Shown here: positions 53,779-59,962 of the stretch, in pieces
How positions within the stretch are numbered: position 1 is the first letter of the stretch
How the letters are laid out: the number at the start of each line of letters is the position of its first letter
Assembly: GCF_002979455.1 (NCBI RefSeq)
Contig: NZ_PCOU01000023.1
Location: 1-64,000, forward strand
Reading direction: 5' to 3'
Origin: Chryseobacterium sp. MYb7
GTDB taxonomy: Bacteria; Bacteroidota; Bacteroidia; Flavobacteriales; Weeksellaceae
DNA length: 64,000 nt
Notes under the pieces: model-generated
Database searches by the model: none
What the model saw: the letters and a program-made list of their open reading frames with translations, nothing else
What the model was told of the DNA's origin: nothing
Made by a program: the position numbers and the translations under genes

Positions 53779-53788
53779 CTTATCTTTG
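53758..53788 (+). promoter_or_regulatory. Promoter of the HAD-like gene
   Basis: TTTG (53758-53761), 19 bp, TATCTTTG (53781-53788): a full match to the Bacteroidota consensus, ending 21 bp before the ATG. Its -33 box lies inside the upstream terminator. Confidence 0.7.
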
Positions 53789-53809
53789 CAAAGCTAAAAA
53801 AAGAACAAA

Positions 53810-54241
53810 ATGTTAAATAATAAAAAGATTGCTGTTGACTTTGACGGAACTATTGTTGATGACGCTTACCCGGCAATTGGGAAACCAAAAACTTTTGCTT
53901 TCGAAACATTGAAAAGACTTCAGGCTGAAGGTTTCAGACTTATTCTTTGGACATACAGACACGGAAGAGCTTTAGATGAAGCAGTAGAATTCTGCCAGAA
54001 AAACGGGGTAGAGTTTTATGCAGTGAATTCAAGCTTTGAAGGAGAAGTTTTTGATTCCGAAACTCAATCCAGAAAATTAGATGCAGATTGGTTTATTGAT
54101 GACAGAAACCTTGGTGGATTCCCAGGATGGGGTGAGATCTACAACATTATTCAGGAGAGAATAGAATTCCGCGTAGAAGGGAAAGAAGTTCTTGCCTATT
54201 CAAAACTTAAAAAAGAAAAGAAAAAAGGACTTTTCTGGTAG
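53810..54241 (+). CDS. HAD-like hydrolase, small (BT0820-like)
   Basis: A 143-residue HAD-superfamily protein with the nucleophile motif VDFDGTIVDD (D10, D12) and a late acidic motif ADWFIDDRNLGGFPGWGEI. LILWTYRHGRALDEAVEFC is the second motif region. No cap domain is present, which points to a large or protein substrate, or to a simple phosphatase role. It resembles small phosphatases known structurally from Bacteroides; the substrate is unknown. The 81-bp spacer after it holds a repeat. Confidence 0.82.
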   Translation: MLNNKKIAVDFDGTIVDDAYPAIGKPKTFAFETLKRLQAEGFRLILWTYRHGRALDEAVEFCQKNGVEFYAVNSSFEGEVFDSETQSRKLDADWFIDDRNLGGFPGWGEIYNIIQERIEFRVEGKEVLAYSKLKKEKKKGLFW

Positions 54242-54252
54242 AAAAATAACAA

Positions 54253-54322
54253 TTTAACAGTGTACCAATTTATCAATCAATATTGTTACACTGATACATT
54301 AATACATTGGTAAATTAATACA
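54253..54322. repeat. Short tandem and inverted repeats before map
   Basis: The spacer consists of variants of taccaatttat, ttggtaaatta and acaatgta-type words. cagtgtaccaat (about 54259-54270) and attgttacactg (about 54283-54294) pair with one mismatch. It resembles an intergenic minisatellite rather than a promoter. Confidence 0.55.
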
Positions 54323-55132
54323 ATGATTCAATTAAAAACGATAGACGAATTACGTCTGATGAAGGAGAGTGCCCGACTGGTTTCTAAAACATTGGGAATG
54401 TTGGCAAAAGAAATTAAACCGGGGATTACAACCTTATATTTAGATAAACTGGCTCATGATTTTATCAAAGATCATGGTGCTGAACCTGCATTCTTAGGTT
54501 ATGGAGGGTTTCCAAACTCTCTTTGTATTTCTCCGAATGAGCAGGTAGTTCATGGTTTTCCAAATAATGACGTCATAAAAGAAGGAGATGTTCTTTCTGT
54601 AGATTGTGGAGTTATTCTGAACGGTTTCGTAGGAGATCATGCCTATACATTTGAAATCGGGGAAGTGAAACCTGAGGTTAAAAAATTACTACAGGTTACC
54701 AAAGAATCTCTATACAAAGGAATTGAGCAGTGTGTAAGAGGAAAAAGAATAGGAGATATCTCCCATGCTATCCAGACACATTGTGAAAAAGAAGGATATG
54801 GAGTGGTAAAAGAGCTTGTAGGACACGGATTGGGAAGAAAAATGCACGAAGATCCACAAGTTCCAAACTACGGAAGACAGGGAAGCGGAAAAGTAATCAA
54901 AGACGGTTTAGCAATTGCTATCGAACCGATGGTTAATATGGGAACTGAAAAAGTGAAGTTCCATAACGACGGCTGGACAGTAACGACTTTAGATAACATG
55001 CCATCTGCTCACTTTGAACATGATGTAGCCGTGATCAATGGTAAGCCGGTACTGCTGTCAACATTTGATTATGTATACGAAGCTTTAGGGATTGTAAGTG
55101 ATGAAGAAAAGCAGTTCCAACTGGATTTTTAA
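54323..55132 (+). CDS. map: Methionine aminopeptidase, type I
   Basis: A 269-residue type I methionine aminopeptidase. Metal ligands fall in VDCGVILNGFVGDHAYTF (two Asp), GHGLGRKMHEDP (His) and IEPMVNMG and EHDVAV (two Glu). It removes the initiator Met from new proteins in the cytoplasm. It overlaps the following methyltransferase gene by TAATG, so the two are translationally coupled. It is not linked here to secY or infA, its usual place in the ribosomal operon, so it could be a second copy. Confidence 0.95.
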   Translation: MIQLKTIDELRLMKESARLVSKTLGMLAKEIKPGITTLYLDKLAHDFIKDHGAEPAFLGYGGFPNSLCISPNEQVVHGFPNNDVIKEGDVLSVDCGVILNGFVGDHAYTFEIGEVKPEVKKLLQVTKESLYKGIEQCVRGKRIGDISHAIQTHCEKEGYGVVKELVGHGLGRKMHEDPQVPNYGRQGSGKVIKDGLAIAIEPMVNMGTEKVKFHNDGWTVTTLDNMPSAHFEHDVAVINGKPVLLSTFDYVYEALGIVSDEEKQFQLDF

Positions 55133-55899
55133 TGAAAAAGTTAACGAAGCTTTTACTGAATAAAATTCCGCGTCCAATGCTTATTAAAATGAGCATCTGG
55201 GCAAGACCGCTTATTTATCAGTTGTTCAAAGGAGATGAATTTTATGATCCTATTGATGGAAGATCTTACAGGAAATTCCTTCCTTACGGATATGGAAAAC
55301 AAAGAGAAAATGCACTGTCTCCGGGAACCTTAAGTTTGGAGAGACACCGTCAGATGTGGCTGTATCTTCAGAACGAAACTGATTTTTTCATCAAAAATTA
55401 TAAAGTTCTGCATATTGCTCCCGAACAGGAATTTCTAAGAAAATTCAAGAGAATGAGCAATCTGAATTATATTTCAGCAGACCTGTATTCTCCCATTGTG
55501 GATGTGAAAGCGGATATCCTGGATTTACCTTTCGAAAATGACAGTTTTGATATCATTTTCTGTAACCATGTTCTGGAACATATTGAAGACGATGCAAAAG
55601 CAATGAACGAGCTTTACAGGGTAATGAAACCCGGTGGTTGGGGAATCCTTCAGGTTCCGATGAAAAATTCATTGGAGAAAACCTATGAAGATTTTACCAT
55701 TAAAGATCCTAAAGAACGTCAGAAACATTTCGGACAGTACGATCATGTTCGCTGGTATGGAATGGATTATTTTGACCGCCTAAAAAAAGCAGGCTTCGAA
55801 ATAGAACAGAACTTCTATTCACAGAAATTCTCTGAAGAAGAAATAAAAAAATACGGATTAAGACATAACGAAATCTTACCTGTAGTTTACAAAAAATAA
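55132..55899 (+). CDS. Class I SAM-dependent methyltransferase
   Basis: A 255-residue protein with a Methyltransf_11-type Rossmann fold: VLHIAPEQEFLRKF in place of the usual GxGxG, SADLYSPIVDVKADILDLPFENDSFDIIFCNHVLEHIEDD (about 113-152), then LYRVMKPGGWGILQVP. The substrate is unknown; an N-terminal region of about 85 residues is typical of flavobacterial homologues. It overlaps map by TAATG and ends at a strong terminator, so the two form a pair with possible functional coupling. Confidence 0.83.
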   Translation: MKKLTKLLLNKIPRPMLIKMSIWARPLIYQLFKGDEFYDPIDGRSYRKFLPYGYGKQRENALSPGTLSLERHRQMWLYLQNETDFFIKNYKVLHIAPEQEFLRKFKRMSNLNYISADLYSPIVDVKADILDLPFENDSFDIIFCNHVLEHIEDDAKAMNELYRVMKPGGWGILQVPMKNSLEKTYEDFTIKDPKERQKHFGQYDHVRWYGMDYFDRLKKAGFEIEQNFYSQKFSEEEIKKYGLRHNEILPVVYKK

Positions 55900-55902
55900 A
55901 AC

Positions 55903-55936
55903 AAAACCCGTTTCAACTATTGAAACGGGTTTTTAT
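55903..55936. terminator. Bidirectional terminator
   Basis: Stem aaaacccgtttca/tgaaacgggtttt with loop actat, between the methyltransferase and the T9SS gene that converge here. Confidence 0.85.
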
Positions 55937-55951
55937 ATAATAGGTACTATT

Positions 55952-56662
55952 TTATTCTTTAATAAAAGGATAAGGCTTATAATTTTCTACTGATACAATA
56001 TATTGTCCTTTCTGGAGGCTCCTTGTATCAATTGATATTTTACTATCATTTGTTTTAGTTTCCAGTACTAGTTTCCCTGACAGATCAAAAATTTGAAGGG
56101 AAAGGTTTTTCTCAATATTTTCAATGTTTAAAACTTCCTTTACAGGATTTGGATACGTTTTGAGAGTTTTCTTTACAGCTTCTGTTTCTCTAGTGCTCAG
56201 TTGTGCGGTGTTGTTATAGTAGATTTTGTTTCCTGAGGGATCTGTCATTACCAAAGTCTTTACATTGCCGCTGGTTGTAATCTGGTAACTGTATATTGAT
56301 GCGTAAGCTCCTAAGCCATAAATGTCACAGTTTTTCTGATCATAAGCACGAACAGGGGCTGCATTTCCTCCGTTATAAAACAAAAGAGTGCATGAGCTTG
56401 ATGTTTTGATAAGATTGTTGCCTCCGGGCATAATCCCGAAACCCATCATGGAAGTATTATAATATTTGGAATTAATAACATAGCTTGTTCCTCCCGCTGA
56501 ATTGAATGTAGTAGCTGGAACTCCGTTATCAATTAAGGGAGTGTTGGTTGTTTGTCCGCTGCTTGTTACCATTTTGGAAATATACCACGTATTGGAAAGT
56601 AATTCAGAGGTTTGTTGGGCAGTCAGTAAACTACCTGCTAAAAGGAATAGTATTTTTTTCAT
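55952..56662 (-). CDS. Secreted protein with T9SS type A sorting domain
   Basis: A 236-residue protein with signal peptide (about 1-16), a beta-rich N-terminal domain of about 135 residues (NTWYISKMVTSSGQ, then a lipocalin-like series of strands) and a C-terminal sorting domain (about 165-236: YPNPVKEVLNIENIEKN, SLQIFDLSGKLVLETK, QKGQYIVSVENYK). It should be exported through T9SS and attached to the surface or released. The N-terminal domain matches no family I can name. Confidence 0.8.
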   Translation of the reverse strand: MKKILFLLAGSLLTAQQTSELLSNTWYISKMVTSSGQTTNTPLIDNGVPATTFNSAGGTSYVINSKYYNTSMMGFGIMPGGNNLIKTSSSCTLLFYNGGNAAPVRAYDQKNCDIYGLGAYASIYSYQITTSGNVKTLVMTDPSGNKIYYNNTAQLSTRETEAVKKTLKTYPNPVKEVLNIENIEKNLSLQIFDLSGKLVLETKTNDSKISIDTRSLQKGQYIVSVENYKPYPFIKE

Positions 56663-56741
56663 GAGTTAAAAGTTTACTGTAAAGATATAAAAGAATTTCT
56701 TTTTCCTGATTCAATTTAATCATGATCATAAAATGAGTAAA

Positions 56742-56769
56742 AAAACCGCCTTTATAGCAAAGACGGTTT
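56742..56769 (-). terminator. Terminator of the SMR exporter gene
   Basis: Stem of aaaccgccttt with aaagacggttt (one G-U type position), followed on the minus strand by a T run. Confidence 0.75.
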
Positions 56770-56803
56770 CCATTTTTAAATATAGATAAAAGTTTATGCA
56801 CTT

Positions 56804-57136
56804 TTAATGTGATGAAGAAACAGCTTTTAATCCTACAACAGAACCAATAAGTGTTACAATAAAGAATACTCTCCAGAAGCTTACAGGATCTTTAAAGAAG
56901 ATAATTCCCATTAAAGCAGTTCCCACAGCCCCAATTCCTGTCCATACCGCATAAGCAGTACCGATAGGCAGAGTTTGAGTTGCTTTGATCAGCAAAAGCA
57001 TACTGATTGTCATTGTTATCAAAAAGCCGGTATACCACAGGTACATCTCAGTTCCTGATGTTTCTTTTGCCTTTCCCAGACATGATGCGAAGGCAACTTC
57101 AAATAATCCCGCGATAACTAATATTAACCAATTCAT
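56804..57136 (-). CDS. SMR family transporter, Gdx/SugE type
   Basis: A 110-residue protein with four membrane helices and the essential Glu at position 13 (GLFEVAFA). The segment PIGTAYAVWTGIGAVGTALMG matches the SugE/Gdx branch, which exports guanidinium in exchange for protons, rather than EmrE, which has AYAIWSG. No guanidine riboswitch could be recognised in the upstream gap. The downstream end is a clear terminator. A Crp/Fnr gene of the same direction lies 237 bp upstream. Confidence 0.88.
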   Translation of the reverse strand: MNWLILVIAGLFEVAFASCLGKAKETSGTEMYLWYTGFLITMTISMLLLIKATQTLPIGTAYAVWTGIGAVGTALMGIIFFKDPVSFWRVFFIVTLIGSVVGLKAVSSSH

Positions 57137-57267
57137 TTTTTAAAATTTTACTACTGCAAATTTCAGAATTTGATGTGAGAAAAAATTTTACAATTGTTAA
57201 AAAATGAAGATGTGGAGAGGCTAAAGAAAAGAAGCTGGAAGAAGTAAAAAAACAATACTGGTCTATC

Positions 57268-57337
57268 AATAGGGGCGGACTTTAGTCCGCTCGCTCTCAA
57301 TATAAATACATATTCCTCCGGCTTTAGCCAAAACATA
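57268..57337. repeat. Palindromic dispersed-type element, copy 2
   Basis: Same plan as 34501-34560: a gcggact/agtccgc stem around TT, an AT spacer and a ccggctttagccaaaac block. The stem bases differ from copy 1 but pairing is kept. Confidence 0.7.
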
Positions 57338-57373
57338 AGAATTTTTAAATCCTTCAATCTTTGAATTTTAAAT

Positions 57374-57937
57374 TCATTTTATCTCCGCCCGAATTCTACT
57401 TAAACTCACCTGCGTAATCCCAAGATAAGACGCAATATAACCCAGCTGAACCCTTTTCAGCAAGTCCGGTTGATAGGTGATGATATCTTTATAACGTTCC
57501 AGTGAAGTCTTGAACTGTCGGGAAATAATTAATTCCTCAGATTTTATCATCTCTGCTTCTGCCAGTTTTCTTCCCCAGTTAGCAATATGAATGTCTTCGT
57601 TGAAAAGTTTTCTGAGACTTTCTGTTTCCATTCTATACAGATCGCAGTCTTCCAGCAATTCAATGCTTTCATATCCCGGTTTGTCCTCTACATAGCTTTT
57701 CATTGAGAGAATGCATTGTCCCTCACTTCCGAACCAGAAAGTAATATCATTATCAGCCGTTGAAGAATAGGCTCTTGCAATTCCTTTTCGGATAAAATAC
57801 AGATAAGGAATTACTTTATCGGCTTCCATCAGACAAAAGCCTTTAGGATACGAAACCTCTGTGATATGCTCTTTTAAACTGTTTTTTGATGCTTCAGGAA
57901 GAAGGTAAACCTTATCAAGAATCTGGTCTATATTCAT
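57374..57937 (-). CDS. Crp/Fnr family transcriptional regulator
   Basis: A 187-residue protein with an N-terminal cyclic-nucleotide-binding-like beta-roll (about 10-110) and a C-terminal winged helix (about 150-187: GYIASYLGITQVSLSRIRAEI). The cysteine cluster of Fnr is not present and the cNMP-binding Arg pattern is not clear, so the ligand is unknown. It could control the SMR gene downstream, but the gap holds a repeat element and no operator could be picked out. Confidence 0.85.
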   Translation of the reverse strand: MNIDQILDKVYLLPEASKNSLKEHITEVSYPKGFCLMEADKVIPYLYFIRKGIARAYSSTADNDITFWFGSEGQCILSMKSYVEDKPGYESIELLEDCDLYRMETESLRKLFNEDIHIANWGRKLAEAEMIKSEELIISRQFKTSLERYKDIITYQPDLLKRVQLGYIASYLGITQVSLSRIRAEIK

Positions 57938-58090
57938 AAAGATGAATTCTAATAGTCAAAAATATTAGTTTTAAGTAATGCAATACAAAATTATCAGGTA
58001 ATTTTTATAAGAAATATTGCAGTCCATATAATCAAAATTCTTCCGAATTCAATTTATTTATCGTCAATATTACAAAGGAAAGAGTAAAAT

Positions 58091-58146
58091 TCCCCTCCAC
58101 TGGAGGGGTGGCGAAAATTCAAAGAATTTTTGACGGGGTGGTTTAA
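58091..58146. repeat. Palindrome-bearing dispersed-type element before era
   Basis: Begins with cccctcca-c-tggagggg (58092-58108) and includes gaaaattc/gaatttt pairing further on, ending in gacggggtgg. An open frame through it reads NHPVKNSLNFRHPSSGGE, a sequence typical of spurious proteins made from such repeats. Confidence 0.6.
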
Positions 58147-58230
58147 GCTTTTACAATCCTGTATTTCACAATATAACTCTCTTTTTTCTTTAAAAATTAA
58201 GATTAACTGTAAAGACCAATTTTGTTTTAC

Positions 58231-58238
58231 TAACTTTG
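58231..58238 (+). promoter_or_regulatory. -7 box of era
   Basis: TAACTTTG, exact TAnnTTTG match, ends 20 bp before ATG 58259. Confidence 0.5.
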
Positions 58239-58258
58239 CAGTTCGTAATATTATTTTT

Positions 58259-59134
58259 ATGCACAAAGCAGGATTTGTAAATATAGTTGGAAAGCCCAAT
58301 GCGGGAAAATCGACCTTACTCAACCAATTAATGGGAGAGAAGTTGGCGATTGTAACGCAGAAAGCTCAGACAACCCGTCACAGAATTTTTGGAATTTATA
58401 ATGAAGATGACCTTCAGATTGTATTTTCTGATACTCCCGGAGTATTGGATCCTAAATACGGACTGCAGGAAAAAATGATGGATTTTGTGAAGGACTCTTT
58501 GCAGGATGCTGACGTTTTTCTATTTATTGTAGATGTTACCGATAAAGCAGAACCGTCAGAGTTTTTAATTGATAAACTGAATAAAATCCCTGTACCCGTA
58601 CTTCTTCTATTAAATAAAGTAGACCAGACGGATCAGGCAGGTCTTGAAAAACTGGTTGAAGACTGGCATGCCAGAATTCCTAAAGCTGAAATTTTACCTA
58701 TTTCTGCATTGAACGCCTTTAATACAGAGATTATTTTACCTAAAATAAAATCATTACTTCCAGAGAATCCTCCTTATTACGACAAAGATCAGTATACGGA
58801 TAAACCTGAAAGATTTTTTGTAAACGAAGCAATTCGTGAGAAAATTCTTTTGAATTATGATAAAGAAATTCCATATTCTGTGGAAGTAGTCACTGAACAG
58901 TTCAAGGAGAAAGAAGGAATTATCTTTATAGATTCTATTATTTATGTAGAAAGAGATACCCAGAAAGGAATTATTATCGGGCACAAAGGGGAAGCCATCA
59001 AAAAAGTAGGAACTGAAGCAAGAATGGACCTTGAGAAATTCTTCACCAAAAAGATTCACTTAAATCTATTTGTAAAAGTGAAAAAAGATTGGAGAAAGAA
59101 CGACAGAGATCTGAAAAATTTCGGTTACCGTTAA
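58259..59134 (+). CDS. era: GTPase Era
   Basis: A 291-residue Era. ATG 58259 is used because it matches the family start and follows a good promoter; upstream sequence in frame is repeat and non-coding. G1 is GKPNAGKS (11-18), G3 DTPG, G4 NKVD; the C-terminal KH domain runs GIIIGHKGEAIKKVGTEARMDLEK. Era binds 16S rRNA and helps assemble the 30S subunit in the cytoplasm. DoxX follows after 65 bp. Confidence 0.97.
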   Translation: MHKAGFVNIVGKPNAGKSTLLNQLMGEKLAIVTQKAQTTRHRIFGIYNEDDLQIVFSDTPGVLDPKYGLQEKMMDFVKDSLQDADVFLFIVDVTDKAEPSEFLIDKLNKIPVPVLLLLNKVDQTDQAGLEKLVEDWHARIPKAEILPISALNAFNTEIILPKIKSLLPENPPYYDKDQYTDKPERFFVNEAIREKILLNYDKEIPYSVEVVTEQFKEKEGIIFIDSIIYVERDTQKGIIIGHKGEAIKKVGTEARMDLEKFFTKKIHLNLFVKVKKDWRKNDRDLKNFGYR

Positions 59135-59199
59135 ACTAAAACCGCCGGAATCCCGTTGTATTAAAAGATTTTTATTACCTTAGTATAAATTTTTAGTAC

Positions 59200-59628
59200 A
59201 TGAACTATAATAATTCAAATTCGAGCTCAATACCTAAAGATATTGTTTTGTTAGTGGTAAGAGTATTTGTAGGTTTTGCGATGCTTTCTCACGGCTTTCC
59301 AAAACTTCAGATGCTATTGGCAGGCGGTAAAATCGAGTTTTTCGATTTTATGGGACTTGGCCCTCAGATATCACTTATTCTTACAGTTTTTGCTGAATTT
59401 GTTTGTTCAATACTCCTTATACTAGGCCTCTTTACAAGAGTTTCTTTAGGATTTCTGATCTTTACAATGATTATTGCAGGTTTTGTAGTACATGGTGCAG
59501 ATCCTTTTGAAAAAAGAGAAATGGCTCTTGTTTACCTTTCCGTTTATCTTTTATTGATGGTAATCGGAGCCGGAAAAATCTCAGTAGATCATATGATTGA
59601 GAGAAGAAAAAGGGCCTCAGAATGGTAA
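59200..59628 (+). CDS. DoxX family membrane protein
   Basis: A 142-residue protein with four hydrophobic segments and the DoxX pattern (RVFVGFAMLSHGFPKLQ, GLGPQISLILTVFAEFVCSILLILGLFTR, then HGADPFEKREMALVYLSVYLLLM). Members are inner-membrane proteins of uncertain role, some linked to quinone or redox chemistry. It ends at a 15-bp bidirectional stem. Confidence 0.87.
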   Translation: MNYNNSNSSSIPKDIVLLVVRVFVGFAMLSHGFPKLQMLLAGGKIEFFDFMGLGPQISLILTVFAEFVCSILLILGLFTRVSLGFLIFTMIIAGFVVHGADPFEKREMALVYLSVYLLLMVIGAGKISVDHMIERRKRASEW

Positions 59629-59654
59629 TTTTAGAATAAGAACAATACAAAATA

Positions 59655-59689
59655 AAACAAGGCGCTTCAGAGATTGAAGCGCCTTGTTT
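59655..59689. terminator. Strong bidirectional terminator
   Basis: A 15-bp perfect stem (59655-59669 with 59675-59689), 5-nt loop, A and T runs at its ends, between doxX and the small peptide gene. Confidence 0.85.
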
Positions 59690-59693
59690 ATTC

Positions 59694-59843
59694 TTAATAA
59701 TTGCAGTGAGGTAAGCAATCCCAGATCAGTTTTCCGTTTTCGTCTCTTACTCTGCAAGCCATAAAGCCTGCATCACATAAAGGAGCACTTCCGCCATTGA
59801 TTGTTTTTAAATGTAATTTTGATAATTTTTTTAAATTTTTCAT
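59694..59843 (-). CDS. Double-glycine leader peptide, bacteriocin-like (49 aa)
   Basis: A 49-residue gene from ATG 59843, missed by longer-ORF thresholds. The leader MKNLKKLSKLHLKTINGG ends in a Gly-Gly at 17-18, the cut site of peptidase-domain ABC exporters. The following 31 residues hold four Cys (23, 30, 43, 47) plus Trp and His. The sequence is typical of the small peptides Chryseobacterium genomes annotate as bacteriocin-like. It could be a secreted antimicrobial or signalling peptide with Cys bridges. No exporter or modification enzyme is nearby, so processing would have to come from elsewhere. A strong terminator follows. Upstream (59887-59902) gacactttttagtgcc makes a small hairpin. 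Confidence 0.72.
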   Translation of the reverse strand: MKNLKKLSKLHLKTINGGSAPLCDAGFMACRVRDENGKLIWDCLPHCNY

Positions 59844-59962
59844 ATTATTTTAATTTGTAAAGTAAATGTAATAAAAAAACGAATACGGCACTAAAAAGTG
59901 TCTTATTTATTTAATTTTATAAATCTCTTAAAATTTACTACATTCGTAAAAAATGAATTTAT

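Noticed and set aside
57163-57357. 64-residue minus-strand frame
   Set aside because: Reads through the palindromic element at 57268; no family resemblance.
56804-57373. Guanidine riboswitch before the Gdx/SugE-type gene
   Set aside because: The gap holds a palindromic element and AT-rich DNA, and no conserved riboswitch core could be recognised by eye.
58054-58323. 89-residue minus-strand frame
   Set aside because: Made of the repeat at 58091 and the antisense of the era start.
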